Assembly: GCF_003850565.1 (NCBI RefSeq)
Contig: NZ_CP027706.1
Span: forward strand, 4,712,001-4,776,000
Direction of reading: 5' to 3'
Length of the DNA stretch: 64,000 nt
From: Pseudomonas sessilinigenes
GTDB taxonomy: Bacteria > Pseudomonadota > Gammaproteobacteria > Pseudomonadales > Pseudomonadaceae
The notes under the pieces are model-generated. The model was not told where the DNA came from. It ran no database searches and was given only the letters and a program-made list of their open reading frames with translations. A program made the position numbers and the translations under genes. Shown here piece by piece: positions 55,406 to 64,000 of the stretch (the stretch's first letter is position 1; each line of letters starts with the position of its first letter).

Positions 55406-55990
55406 TCAGGCCTTCTGGCTGTGCAGGTTTTTCATCGCACGGTTCCATTCACCGGCGAAGATATCCGGCAGCACGCCGAGGGCAAAATCGATGCTGGCGT
55501 CGAGCTTTTCCTGTTCGGCACGTGGCGCACGACCCAGGACAAAGTTCGAAACCATGCTGGCGACGCCCGGGTGGCCGATGCCGAGCCGCAGGCGGTGAAA
55601 GGTATTCTGGTTGCCGAGCTGCGCGATGATGTCTCGCAGTCCGTTGTGCCCGCCGTGTCCGCCGCCGGTCTTGAGTTTGGCGACGCCGGGAGGCAAGTCT
55701 AGCTCGTCGTGGGCCACCAGGATTTCTTCGGGCTTGATGCGGAAGAAACCTGCAAGCGCCGCCACGGCCTGGCCGCTACGGTTCATGTAGGTGGTGGGAA
55801 TCAACAGACGAATGTCCTGACCCTGATGACTGAAGCGTCCGGTCAGGCCGAAATATTTGCGATCGGCCACAAGGCTCACACCTTGTTTGTCGGCGATGCG
55901 CTCAACAAAAAGGGCCCCTGCGTTATGCCGGGTCTGTTCGTATTCGGCGCCTGGATTACCCAGGCCAACGATCAGTTTGATGGCAGTCAC
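55406..55990 (-). CDS. pth: Peptidyl-tRNA hydrolase
   Basis: A 194-residue enzyme that releases peptides from tRNA dropped off ribosomes. The catalytic His is in [16 protein letters not shown] and the substrate-binding Asn is in [16 protein letters not shown]. The [20 protein letters not shown] segment and the C-terminal domain are complete. The start is GTG at 55990, giving [14 protein letters not shown]. It sits between rplY and ychF in the usual order. Confidence 0.95.
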   Translation of the reverse strand: MTAIKLIVGLGNPGAEYEQTRHNAGALFVERIADKQGVSLVADRKYFGLTGRFSHQGQDIRLLIPTTYMNRSGQAVAALAGFFRIKPEEILVAHDELDLPPGVAKLKTGGGHGGHNGLRDIIAQLGNQNTFHRLRLGIGHPGVASMVSNFVLGRAPRAEQEKLDASIDFALGVLPDIFAGEWNRAMKNLHSQKA

Positions 55991-56159
55991 GATAGGGGCC
56001 CTTCTCTGGAGTGGTGGATAACATCGCCGCGCAGCTTGGCAGCGGCGAAAGTGGACGACAACAGCTCATTTACCATGATGCGTAAACTTCGCGTTCTCGC
56101 CCGCTTTCTCGCTACGTCACTGTCCGCGATGTTTCCGCTACTCCGGCGTCAGAGTGAAA

Positions 56160-56759
56160 TTACTCTGCAGCGCCTTCAGCAGCTTCTGGAGCAACACGTG
56201 GAGCGTGGACGTTGGCTACTGCCAGGTCGTTGCCGTGTGCCAGGGCCACGAACTCAACGCCTTTAGGGGCCTTGATGTTGGACAGGTGAACGATGGTGCC
56301 GATTTCAGCGTCAGCCAGGTCGACTTCGATGAACTCAGGCAGATCTTTCGGCAGGCAGGAAACTTCGATTTCCGACACTACGTGGGAGATCTCGCCGCCT
56401 TTCTTAACAGGTGCAGCTTCGTTGATGAAGTGCACTGGAACGATGGCGGTCAGTTTCTGGCCAGCAACTACGCGAACGAAGTCGGCGTGCATTACGTGGC
56501 CTTTGGCTGGGTGACGTTGCAGGGCCTTGATCACGACGTTCTGCTTGGTGCCACCGACGTTCAGTTCGATGATGTGGCTGTAGGCAGCTTCGTTTTCCAG
56601 CAGTTTGGCAATTTCCTTGGCCAGCATGCTGATGGATTCAGGGGCTTTGTCGCCACCGTAAACAACAGCTGGAACCAGGCTGGCGAGACGACGCAGGCGG
56701 CGGCTCGCACCTTTCCCCAGGTCGGAACGCACTTCAGCATTCAGGGTAAAATCGTTCAT
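56160..56759 (-). CDS. rplY: 50S ribosomal protein L25 (Ctc/TL5 long form)
   Basis: A 199-residue L25/Ctc protein that binds 5S rRNA. The N-terminal L25 domain ([20 protein letters not shown]) is followed by the TL5-type C-terminal beta domain ([20 protein letters not shown]) and an Ala/Glu-rich tail. The start at 56759 is set by the family. It is transcribed after prs, with a strong terminator between the two. Confidence 0.95.
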   Translation of the reverse strand: MNDFTLNAEVRSDLGKGASRRLRRLASLVPAVVYGGDKAPESISMLAKEIAKLLENEAAYSHIIELNVGGTKQNVVIKALQRHPAKGHVMHADFVRVVAGQKLTAIVPVHFINEAAPVKKGGEISHVVSEIEVSCLPKDLPEFIEVDLADAEIGTIVHLSNIKAPKGVEFVALAHGNDLAVANVHAPRVAPEAAEGAAE

Positions 56760-56824
56760 TTTGTATCTCCAAAATAACCTCGTTCGCCTTGGCGTTTGCG
56801 ACCAGCGCCAAGGGCGATACGGGC

Positions 56825-56860
56825 AAAAAAGCCCCGTCCCAACCAAGGTTGGGACGGGGC
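56825..56860 (-). terminator. Intrinsic terminator between prs and rplY
   Basis: GCCCCGTCCCAACC and GGTTGGGACGGGGC form a 14-bp perfect stem with a 2-base loop, with a six-T run on the minus strand. It lies downstream of prs and ahead of rplY, so rplY probably has its own promoter or depends on read-through. Confidence 0.9.
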
Positions 56861-56898
56861 GCTTTTCGTCATCGAGATGTTCTGCCTGGGATTAACCC

Positions 56899-57840
56899 TT
56901 AGCGGAACATCGCGCTGATCGATTCTTCATTGCTGATGCGGCGAACCGCCTCGGCAACTACCGGTGCGATATCCAGTTGGCGGATACGTGCACAGGCCTG
57001 TGCTGCTGCGGACAGCGGAATGGTGTTGGTCACCACCAGCTCGTCCAGCACGGAATTTTCGATGTTCTCGATGGCCCGGCCCGACAGCACAGGGTGTGTG
57101 CAGTAGGCGAAGACCTTGGCTGCGCCATGCTCTTTCAAGGCCTTGGCCGCGTGGCACAGGGTGCCGGCGGTATCGACCATGTCGTCGACCAGAATGCAGG
57201 TGCGTCCTTCGACGTCGCCGATGATATGCATCACTTCGGAGTGATTGGCTTTCTCACGACGCTTGTCGATGATCCCGAGATCCACACCCAGGGACTTGGC
57301 CACGGCACGTGCACGCACGACGCCGCCGATGTCCGGGGAGACGATCATCAGGTTTTCGAAACGCTGGTCTTCGATGTCATCCACCAGGACAGGGGAGCCG
57401 TAGATGTTATCTACCGGAATATCGAAGAAACCCTGAATCTGGTCAGCATGCAGGTCAACCGTGAGAACACGGTCGATGCCGACCACGGTGAGCATGTCAG
57501 CCACGACTTTCGCGCTGATAGCCACACGTGCGGAACGCGGACGGCGATCCTGACGGGCATAACCAAAATAAGGAATAACAGCAGTGATACGAGTAGCCGA
57601 GGAACGACGGAAGGCATCAGCCATCACGACGAGTTCCATCAGGTTATCGTTGGTCGGAGCGCAAGTCGGCTGGATAATGAAGACGTCTTTACCGCGGACA
57701 TTTTCATTGATCTCGGCAGTAATTTCGCCGTCGGAAAATTTTCCAACAGAGATGTCACCGAGAGGGATATGCAGCTGACGTACGACACGCCGAGCCAGAT
57801 CGGGGTTGGCGTTCCCCGTAAAGACCATCATCTTGGACAC
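56899..57840 (-). CDS. prs: Ribose-phosphate pyrophosphokinase
   Basis: A 313-residue PRPP synthase. It has [20 protein letters not shown] with the ATP flag region, [18 protein letters not shown] and the PRPP loop [20 protein letters not shown]. The start is GTG at 57840 ([10 protein letters not shown]), which gives the family length; the open frame extends 25 codons further into the tRNA-Gln region. It supplies PRPP for nucleotide, His and Trp synthesis. Confidence 0.96.
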   Translation of the reverse strand: MSKMMVFTGNANPDLARRVVRQLHIPLGDISVGKFSDGEITAEINENVRGKDVFIIQPTCAPTNDNLMELVVMADAFRRSSATRITAVIPYFGYARQDRRPRSARVAISAKVVADMLTVVGIDRVLTVDLHADQIQGFFDIPVDNIYGSPVLVDDIEDQRFENLMIVSPDIGGVVRARAVAKSLGVDLGIIDKRREKANHSEVMHIIGDVEGRTCILVDDMVDTAGTLCHAAKALKEHGAAKVFAYCTHPVLSGRAIENIENSVLDELVVTNTIPLSAAAQACARIRQLDIAPVVAEAVRRISNEESISAMFR

Positions 57841-57888
57841 GCGCAGTACCTGAAGGCTGAGGGTATACCTGGATGAGTATAAGGAAAA

Positions 57889-57963
57889 TGGCAGGGGCGG
57901 CTGGATTCGAACCAACGCATGGCAGGATCAAAACCTGCTGCCTTACCGCTTGGCGACGCCCCT
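57889..57963 (-). tRNA. tRNA-Gln (anticodon TTG)
   Basis: The minus strand folds with acceptor AGGGGCG / CGCCCCT and encoded CCA, D arm GCCAAGCGGTAAGGC, anticodon arm GCAGG-TTTTGAT-CCTGC (TTG) and T arm with GGTTCGAATCC. It lies between ispE and prs, its usual place in Pseudomonas. Confidence 0.96.
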
Positions 57964-57999
57964 GTATCTGTTGCTTCGAGTGCCTGGCACTCGTTTCCG

Positions 58000-58851
58000 T
58001 TAGAGCAGCGTTTGAAGCTTGCGATGCAACATCGAAACGTTGCTTCCTTTTGCTACAAACCCTGTAAGGGTCTCTGTAAGAAGGGCCGAGACTTTATCAG
58101 CTTCAGCTTTGCTTGGGAAGCCCCCAAACACACAACTTCCAGTTCCAGTCAGTTTTGCTTCGGTAAATTTACCTAGCAAATTCAACGCGTTACGTACTTC
58201 TGGATAACGCCTTGCGACTACCGGAAGGCAGTCGTTTCTGCTGTTTCCCTTGGGAACGGGGCGCACTTTAATGGGCGCGGTGTCACGTGTCAACTGCGGA
58301 TCGGAAAAAATTTCTGCTGTACTTACAGAGACTTGCGGGACCAGTACCAGATACCAGGGTTCTTCTGGGTATTCGGGGCTGAGTCTTTCCCCTACGCCTT
58401 CGGCAAATGCCGCGTGCCCACGAACGAAAACCGGTACGTCGGCGCCCAGGGTCAAGCCCAGTGCTGCCAGGCGATCTTCGTCCCAGCCCAGTTGCCAGAG
58501 ATGGTTGAGGCCCAGCAGGGTGGTGGCAGCATTGGAGCTTCCGCCACCGATGCCGCCGCCCATGGGCAGGATCTTGTCGATCCAGATATCGATTCCCAGG
58601 GAGCAGCCGGACTGTTCCTGAAGTTTTTTTGCGGCCTTGACGATCAGGTTGCTGTCGTGGGGCACGCCTTCGAACTCGGTATGCAGGCGGATCAGGCCAT
58701 CATCGCGCACGGCGAAGGTGATCTCGTCGCCGTAGTCGAGGAATTGGAACAGGGTCTGCAGCTCGTGATAGCCGTCATCGCGACGTCCCAGGATATGCAG
58801 CATCAAGTTGAGCTTGGCCGGGGAGGGCAGGGTCAGCGTTTGCGCGGTCAT
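58000..58851 (-). CDS. ispE: 4-diphosphocytidyl-2-C-methyl-D-erythritol kinase
   Basis: A 283-residue GHMP kinase of the MEP isoprenoid pathway. The N-terminal [20 protein letters not shown] and the ATP loop [20 protein letters not shown] are diagnostic, and the C-terminal [20 protein letters not shown] completes the fold. It starts 1 base after the lolB stop codon and precedes tRNA-Gln. Confidence 0.95.
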   Translation of the reverse strand: MTAQTLTLPSPAKLNLMLHILGRRDDGYHELQTLFQFLDYGDEITFAVRDDGLIRLHTEFEGVPHDSNLIVKAAKKLQEQSGCSLGIDIWIDKILPMGGGIGGGSSNAATTLLGLNHLWQLGWDEDRLAALGLTLGADVPVFVRGHAAFAEGVGERLSPEYPEEPWYLVLVPQVSVSTAEIFSDPQLTRDTAPIKVRPVPKGNSRNDCLPVVARRYPEVRNALNLLGKFTEAKLTGTGSCVFGGFPSKAEADKVSALLTETLTGFVAKGSNVSMLHRKLQTLL

Positions 58852-58852
58852 G

Positions 58853-59470
58853 TCATTGCCCCAGCTTGCGTGGTTGCCATTCCTTGATCACCAGGGTGAC
58901 ATCAAGGTCGTTGCCATGCAGCTTGATGCGCTCGGGCAGCCAGTAGCCGTTCTGCTGTGAATAGCTGCTGTACTCCACTTGCCAGCCATCCTGCTCCAGG
59001 CTTGCCAGGTGGCTGTCGCCATCCAGGGTCAGGCGGCTCTTGCTGTTCGGGGCGGGTAGCCCACGAACCCACCAGCCCAAGTGGGATACCGGCAGTTTCC
59101 AGCCCAACTGTTCTTCCAGCAACGACTCTGGGCTGCTGGCTTCATAGCGGCCCTGGTTGGCCACTTCCAGGCTGACTTGGCCCGGGCGGCCAGTAAGGCG
59201 GGCGGCGCCGCGGCCCAGTGGGCCGGACAGGCGGATGTCGTAGTAGTCCTGGCGTTGTAGCCAGAACAGCGTACCGCTGCCGGAGTCCTTGGGTGCGCGA
59301 ATGCCGATCTTGCCGTTGATCTGCCAGCCGTCGAGGCTGCTCAGTTGGTCCTTGTGCTGGCGCCATTGCGCCGGGTTGCCCTGGCCCTGGACTGCCTCGC
59401 GGGCACCGAAGCCGGCACAACCGGCCAGTAGGGCGATGAAGCTGAAAACGATGAAATGGCGCAAAAGCAT
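58853..59470 (-). CDS. lolB: Outer-membrane lipoprotein receptor LolB
   Basis: A 205-residue lipoprotein that receives lipoproteins from LolA and inserts them into the outer membrane. The signal ends with LLAGCAGFG (Cys18). [40 protein letters not shown] and the exposed Leu loop typical of LolB are present. It lies between the TPR lipoprotein gene and ispE, spaced 4 and 1 bases from them. Confidence 0.94.
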   Translation of the reverse strand: MLLRHFIVFSFIALLAGCAGFGAREAVQGQGNPAQWRQHKDQLSSLDGWQINGKIGIRAPKDSGSGTLFWLQRQDYYDIRLSGPLGRGAARLTGRPGQVSLEVANQGRYEASSPESLLEEQLGWKLPVSHLGWWVRGLPAPNSKSRLTLDGDSHLASLEQDGWQVEYSSYSQQNGYWLPERIKLHGNDLDVTLVIKEWQPRKLGQ

Positions 59471-59474
59471 GGTC

Positions 59475-61199
59475 TTAAAGAGTCTCTGATCCGGTCAGGC
59501 GTTTGATGGTTTCGCGCAGCACGGGGCTGTCGGGCTGTTCCTTGATGAACTTGCCCCAGGTCTGCCGGGCCTCGCGCTGCTTGCCGTTGTGCCACAGCAC
59601 TTCACCCAGGTGCGCGGCGACTTCCGGGTCGGGGAAGCGCTCCAGCGCCTGGCGCAACAGGCGCTCGGCTTCGTCCAGGTTGCCCATGCGAAAGTTCACC
59701 CAGCCCAGGCTATCGAGTACCGCCGGATCATCCGGCGTCAGCTGGTGGGCTTGTTCGATCAGGGCCTTGGCCTCGGCATAGCGGGTTGTCCGGTCGGACA
59801 AGGTGTAGCCCAAGGCGTTCAATGCCATGGCGTTGTCTGGTTCACGCTGGATGATCAGGCGCAGGTCCTTTTCCAACTGGGCCAGGTCATTGCGTTTTTC
59901 CGCTTGCATGGCTCGGGTATAGAGCAGGTTGACGTCATCGGGATACTGCTGCAGGGCCTGTTGGATCATCTTCCAGGCGCTGTCCCCGCGGTTGTTGGCC
60001 GACAACGTCTCGACTTCGATCAGGTACAGCTGGATGGCGTAGTCAGGTTGCGTGTCCCGGGCGGCTGCCAGGCGCTTCTGCGCTTCGTCGGTGCGGCCAT
60101 TGTTCATCAGGATGTCGGCTTGACGCAGTTGTGCTGGCAGGTAGTCGTTACCCGGGCCGACCTGGCCGTACTCGATCAACGCTCCTTGCGGGTCATTGCG
60201 CTCTTCGGCGATGCGCCCCAGGTTCAGGTGTGCAGAATCCTCGTGGCTTTCCCGGGCGATCAGGTCTTCAAGGTAACCCTTGGCCTCATCCCAGGCCTTG
60301 GCTTCCAGGCATACCAGGGCCAGGGAGTAACGCAGTTCGTCATCTTCCGGGTACTGCTGGACCAGGCTCGAGAACTGGGTCTTGGCATCCTCCATGCGGT
60401 CCTGTTCCACCAGCATGCGGGCGTAGGTCAGGCGCAGGCGCTTGTCATCCGGGTACTTGCGAATGCTCTTTTCCAGCAGGGGCAGGGCTTCCTTGCTGCG
60501 GTTCAAGCCTTGCAGCAGGCGCGCGCGCAGCAGCAACGGCGCGATCTCGCCGTCTTCTGGCGGATTCTGCTCCAGGAGGGCCAGGGCCTCCTTGTCGTCG
60601 CCATTCTGTTGCATCAGCAAGGCCTTGCCGAAAATCAGCTGGCTGTTGTGCGGGTGTTTCTGTAGCAGGCGGTCGAACCCCTTCATCAGGCCGTCGCGGG
60701 TTTCCTGATCGGTATCGGCGGCCGACAGGGCCAGGAAGTCGAAGTGGGTGTCGCCTTTGCCTTGCAGGACTTTCTCCATATAGAGCATGGAGTCGTCGTA
60801 ACGCCCGGCGCGGGCCAGCTGGATAGCGGCCGCGCGTTGTGCCTCGAGGTCGTCGGGGGCGTTCTTGGCCCAGATCAGCGAGGTATCCAGGGCTGCCTGG
60901 TCGGCTCCCAGGTATTCGGCAATGCGAAATGCCCGTTCAGAGATGCCCGGGTCCTGGGTGTTGATGGCCTGGGTCACGTAGTTGTCCAGGGCAATGTCGA
61001 AGCGATTGCGCTGGCCTGCCAGTTCAGCGCTCAACAGGCTGAAGATGGTGTCTTCACTGAACGAGGAGTAAACCTTGGGCTTTTCAGGGGCTGGAGTGCT
61101 GTCTTCCACCGGCGATGTAGCATCCGATGAGACGGGGCCTAGGGCATGGCACCCACTGAGGAAGACAAGGGCGAGGAGCAACGCGGAAGATCTATTCAT
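59475..61199 (-). CDS. TPR-repeat lipoprotein
   Basis: A 574-residue lipoprotein ([11 protein letters not shown], Cys17) built almost wholly of tetratricopeptide repeats, for example [20 protein letters not shown] and [20 protein letters not shown]. It is the conserved gene upstream of lolB in Pseudomonas and probably scaffolds proteins at the outer membrane. It is divergent from hemA across a 183-bp gap. The function is not established. Confidence 0.85.
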   Translation of the reverse strand: MNRSSALLLALVFLSGCHALGPVSSDATSPVEDSTPAPEKPKVYSSFSEDTIFSLLSAELAGQRNRFDIALDNYVTQAINTQDPGISERAFRIAEYLGADQAALDTSLIWAKNAPDDLEAQRAAAIQLARAGRYDDSMLYMEKVLQGKGDTHFDFLALSAADTDQETRDGLMKGFDRLLQKHPHNSQLIFGKALLMQQNGDDKEALALLEQNPPEDGEIAPLLLRARLLQGLNRSKEALPLLEKSIRKYPDDKRLRLTYARMLVEQDRMEDAKTQFSSLVQQYPEDDELRYSLALVCLEAKAWDEAKGYLEDLIARESHEDSAHLNLGRIAEERNDPQGALIEYGQVGPGNDYLPAQLRQADILMNNGRTDEAQKRLAAARDTQPDYAIQLYLIEVETLSANNRGDSAWKMIQQALQQYPDDVNLLYTRAMQAEKRNDLAQLEKDLRLIIQREPDNAMALNALGYTLSDRTTRYAEAKALIEQAHQLTPDDPAVLDSLGWVNFRMGNLDEAERLLRQALERFPDPEVAAHLGEVLWHNGKQREARQTWGKFIKEQPDSPVLRETIKRLTGSETL

Positions 61200-61382
61200 A
61201 TAGGAAGAGGGCGACTAACCTGCGGTCGGATCATCATGACACAAGCCTTCGGCCAAACATAACCGAGACTCAACGGGATGCCAGAACAGAGGCAGTCTAT
61301 TAGGACAATAGCCGGCGGTAGTTGTTCTGAGTCTGTCGAAGTAGGACAATTGCCGGCTTCTCGACATCATCAGCGACCTTGA

Positions 61383-62657
61383 ATGGCCTTCCTTGCACTT
61401 GGTATTAACCACAAGACTGCTTCCGTAGACGTCCGCGAGCGCGTGGCCTTTACTCCTGAGCAGTTGGTTGAGGCCTTGCAGCAGCTCTGCCGACTCACCG
61501 ACAGCCGCGAAGCTGCGATCCTCTCCACCTGCAACCGCAGCGAGTTGTATATAGAACAGGATCATCTTTCGGCGGATGTCGTGTTGCGCTGGCTGGCGGA
61601 ATATCACCAGCTGAGCCTAGACGAACTACGCGCCAGTGCTTATGTGCATGAGGATGATGCGGCAGTTCGTCACATGATGCGCGTGGCTTCGGGCCTGGAC
61701 TCACTGGTGCTGGGCGAGCCGCAGATTCTCGGCCAGATGAAGTCGGCCTATGCCGTGGCCCGCGAGGCCGGGACTGTCGGACCGTTGTTGGGCCGCTTGT
61801 TCCAGGCGACCTTCAGCGCCGCCAAGCAGGTGCGTACCGACACGGCCATCGGCGAGAACCCGGTGTCCGTGGCCTTTGCCGCCGTCAGCCTGGCCAAGCA
61901 GATCTTCAGCGACCTGCAGCGCAGCCAGGCCCTGCTGATCGGTGCCGGCGAGACCATCACGCTGGTGGCTCGTCACTTGCACGAGCTGGGCGTCAAGCGA
62001 ATCGTGGTAGCCAACCGGACCCTTGAACGCGCCAGCCAATTGGCGGAACAGTTCGGCGCCCACGCGGTGCTGCTCTCGGACATTCCCCAGGAACTGGTGC
62101 ACAGCGATATCGTCATCAGTTCCACCGCCAGCCAATTGCCGATTCTTGGCAAGGGCGCGGTGGAAAGCGCCTTGAAGCTGCGCAAGCACAAGCCCATCTT
62201 CATGGTGGACATCGCCGTTCCTCGTGACATCGAGCCAGAAGTCGGCGAGTTGGACGACGTTTACCTCTATACCGTCGATGATCTCCACGAAGTCGTCGCC
62301 GAAAACCTCAAGAGCCGCCAGGGTGCGGCACTGGCTGCCGAAGAGCTGGTGAACATCGGCGCCGAGGATTTCATGGTGCGCCTGCGCGAGCTGGCGGCGG
62401 TGGACGTGCTCAAGGCCTATCGTCAACAGAGCGAGCGCCTGCGCGACGAAGAACTGCAAAAGGCCCTGCGCATGCTGAACAATGGCAGCAGCGCCGAGGA
62501 CGTGTTGGCCCAGCTAGCCCGCGGCCTGACCAATAAATTGCTGCACGCGCCGAGCGTGCAGTTGAAAAAGCTATCTGCCGAAGGCCGCCTCGATGCGCTG
62601 GCCATGGCCCAAGAACTGTTTGCCCTCGGTGAGGGCTCTTCGGATAAAACCCCGTAA
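61383..62657 (+). CDS. hemA: Glutamyl-tRNA reductase
   Basis: A 424-residue enzyme that makes glutamate-1-semialdehyde for heme synthesis. The catalytic Cys is in [20 protein letters not shown], the substrate site is [20 protein letters not shown], and the NADPH domain has [20 protein letters not shown]. Its stop overlaps the prfA start by one base (TAATG), so both are probably co-transcribed. Confidence 0.96.
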   Translation: MAFLALGINHKTASVDVRERVAFTPEQLVEALQQLCRLTDSREAAILSTCNRSELYIEQDHLSADVVLRWLAEYHQLSLDELRASAYVHEDDAAVRHMMRVASGLDSLVLGEPQILGQMKSAYAVAREAGTVGPLLGRLFQATFSAAKQVRTDTAIGENPVSVAFAAVSLAKQIFSDLQRSQALLIGAGETITLVARHLHELGVKRIVVANRTLERASQLAEQFGAHAVLLSDIPQELVHSDIVISSTASQLPILGKGAVESALKLRKHKPIFMVDIAVPRDIEPEVGELDDVYLYTVDDLHEVVAENLKSRQGAALAAEELVNIGAEDFMVRLRELAAVDVLKAYRQQSERLRDEELQKALRMLNNGSSAEDVLAQLARGLTNKLLHAPSVQLKKLSAEGRLDALAMAQELFALGEGSSDKTP

Positions 62658-63739
62658 TGAAAGCGTCACTGCTCAGTAAGCTGGATATTCTCCAGGACCG
62701 TTTCGAGGAACTGACCGCCCTGCTTGGCGATGCCGAGGTCATTTCCGATCAGGCCAAGTTCCGTGCCTACTCCAAGGAGTATGCGGAGGTCGAGCCGATC
62801 GTGGCCGCCTACAAACAGGTGCTCAAGGTCCAGGCCGACCTGGAGGGCGCCCAGGCGCTGCTCAAGGACAACGATCCGGACCTGCGGGAGATGGCCGTCG
62901 AGGAAGTTCGCGAGGCCAAGGACCAACTGGTCGAACTGGAGAGCAACCTGCAACGCATGTTGCTGCCCAAGGACCCCAACGATGGGCGCAACGTGTTCCT
63001 GGAAATTCGCGCCGGTACCGGTGGCGACGAAGCCGCGATCTTTTCCGGCGACTTGTTCCGCATGTATTCGCGTTATGCCGAGCGGCGTGGCTGGCGCCTG
63101 GAGATTCTCTCGGAAAACGAAGGCGAGCATGGCGGCTACAAGGAAATCATCGCTCGGGTCGAGGGTGAGAATGTCTACGGCAAGCTGAAATTCGAGTCTG
63201 GAGCGCATCGCGTGCAGCGAGTGCCCGCCACCGAATCCCAGGGCCGCATCCATACCTCCGCCTGCACCGTGGCCGTGCTGCCGGAGCCGGATGAACAGGA
63301 AGCCATCGAAATCAATCCGGCCGACCTGCGCATCGATACCTATCGGTCCTCCGGTGCGGGTGGCCAGCACGTCAACAAGACCGACTCGGCCATCCGTATT
63401 ACCCACATTCCATCGGGGATCGTGGTGGAGTGCCAGGAAGAGCGCTCCCAGCACAAGAACCGCGCGCGCGCCCTGGCCTGGCTGTCGGCCAAGCTCAACG
63501 ACCAGCAGGCCAGTGCTGCGGCCAGTGCCATTGCCAGCGAGCGCAAGCTGCTGGTGGGTTCGGGCGACCGCTCCGAGCGTATCCGTACCTACAACTTCCC
63601 ACAGGGCCGTGTTACCGACCACCGGGTCAACCTGACCCTGTACTCCCTGGATGAAATCATCGCCGGGGGGGTGGAGGCGGTGATCGAGCCGTTGCTGGCC
63701 GAGTACCAGGCCGATCAACTTGCGGCGTTGGGTGAGTAA
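62657..63739 (+). CDS. prfA: Peptide chain release factor 1
   Basis: A 360-residue RF1 that reads UAA and UAG. The PxT-type anticodon motif is in [20 protein letters not shown] and the catalytic GGQ is in [20 protein letters not shown] at about residue 235. It sits in the conserved hemA-prfA-prmC operon, directly ahead of the methyltransferase that modifies its GGQ Gln. Confidence 0.97.
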   Translation: MKASLLSKLDILQDRFEELTALLGDAEVISDQAKFRAYSKEYAEVEPIVAAYKQVLKVQADLEGAQALLKDNDPDLREMAVEEVREAKDQLVELESNLQRMLLPKDPNDGRNVFLEIRAGTGGDEAAIFSGDLFRMYSRYAERRGWRLEILSENEGEHGGYKEIIARVEGENVYGKLKFESGAHRVQRVPATESQGRIHTSACTVAVLPEPDEQEAIEINPADLRIDTYRSSGAGGQHVNKTDSAIRITHIPSGIVVECQEERSQHKNRARALAWLSAKLNDQQASAAASAIASERKLLVGSGDRSERIRTYNFPQGRVTDHRVNLTLYSLDEIIAGGVEAVIEPLLAEYQADQLAALGE

Positions 63740-64000
63740 ATGACCATCATCGCCAGCTTGCTGCGCGCCGCGCAATTGCCGGATTCACCCACGTCGCGAC
63801 TGGATGCCGAACTGCTCCTGGCCGCGGCCCTGGGCAAGTCCCGCAGCTTTCTTCACACCTGGCCCGAGCGCATCGTGCCCAGCGAAGCCGCCCTGCTGTT
63901 CGCCGAGTACCTGCAGCGGCGCCGCTCCGGTGAGCCCGTGGCCTATATTCTTGGCCAGCAGGGCTTCTGGAACCTCGACCTGGAAGTCGCGCCCCATACC
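63740..64000 (+). CDS. prmC: Release factor glutamine methyltransferase PrmC (5' part only)
   Basis: The ATG at 63740 immediately follows the prfA stop codon. The visible 87 codons show the N-terminal helical domain (SPTSRLDAELLLAAALGKSR) and RRSGEPVAYILGQQGFWNLD, the conserved entry to the methyltransferase fold. The NPPY catalytic motif is beyond the window. PrmC methylates the Gln of the release-factor GGQ motif. Confidence 0.95.
   Translation, partial: MTIIASLLRAAQLPDSPTSRLDAELLLAAALGKSRSFLHTWPERIVPSEAALLFAEYLQRRRSGEPVAYILGQQGFWNLDLEVAPHT

Overview
The window reads as a piece of a high-GC Pseudomonas chromosome, most likely the P. fluorescens group (P. protegens / P. chlororaphis / P. 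fluorescens-like). The evidence is the conserved order ychF-pth-rplY-prs-tRNA-Gln-ispE-lolB-TPR lipoprotein / hemA-prfA-prmC at the right end, genus-typical families (OprD and OprP-like porins, DUF2790, DUF3077, BphOP, PobA/PobR, an ANR-type box at the cytochrome c peroxidase gene) and a REP/RAYT element. No prophage, integrase, plasmid origin or CRISPR array was seen.

Layout. 1-6.2 kb: 5' part of an HscC-type Hsp70 gene, a Tat-exported phosphoesterase, an AtoE-type short-chain fatty acid transporter, a small helix-hairpin-helix protein, an MFS symporter and an LprI-like secreted protein. 6.3-14.2 kb: a heavy-metal block with a cation diffusion facilitator, a CzcR/CopR-type regulator lacking its sensor gene, and czcCBA with an unlisted 52-residue ORF between czcC and czcB. 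14.2-17.5 kb: a RAYT gene broken by an amber codon beside a REPIN, then an OprD-family porin flanked by two small PtrA-like secreted proteins whose upstream DNA carries boxes resembling one in the czc promoter region. 17.5-30.6 kb: a RidA protein, a soluble PAS-PAS chemoreceptor (BdlA-like), LysR-regulated oxidoreductase and efflux modules, a YbaK protein, and bphO-bphP. 30.8-43.4 kb: cupin, AraC, DUF190, GNATs, Ddl, a gamma-glutamylcyclotransferase, a YfiH-type protein, a MerR regulator, HigBA, a degenerate DUF3077 gene, gamma-glutamyltransferase, cytochrome c peroxidase and an e(P4) acid phosphatase. 43.5-51.1 kb: tRNA-Met, an Fsr-like MFS, divergent pobR/pobA, a Fur-box-preceded CirA-like TonB receptor and an OprP-like porin. 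51.4-54.2 kb: an accessory islet with a LysR gene and an AT-rich radical SAM/SPASM gene. 54.2 kb to the end: the housekeeping block.

How the parts fit. The metal block forms an efflux unit (CDF to periplasm, CzcCBA to outside). The repeated ATTACAG-type box hints that the same regulator also acts on the porin neighbourhood. The islet gene is the most likely novel item. It is an orphan radical SAM/SPASM enzyme with unusual base composition, its own operator-like palindrome, a very strong terminator and a C-terminal segment resembling one found in glycan-related proteins. No partner gene is obvious, and a 28-codon ORF just downstream is only a weak precursor candidate. All calls come from reading the sequence; no database search was run.
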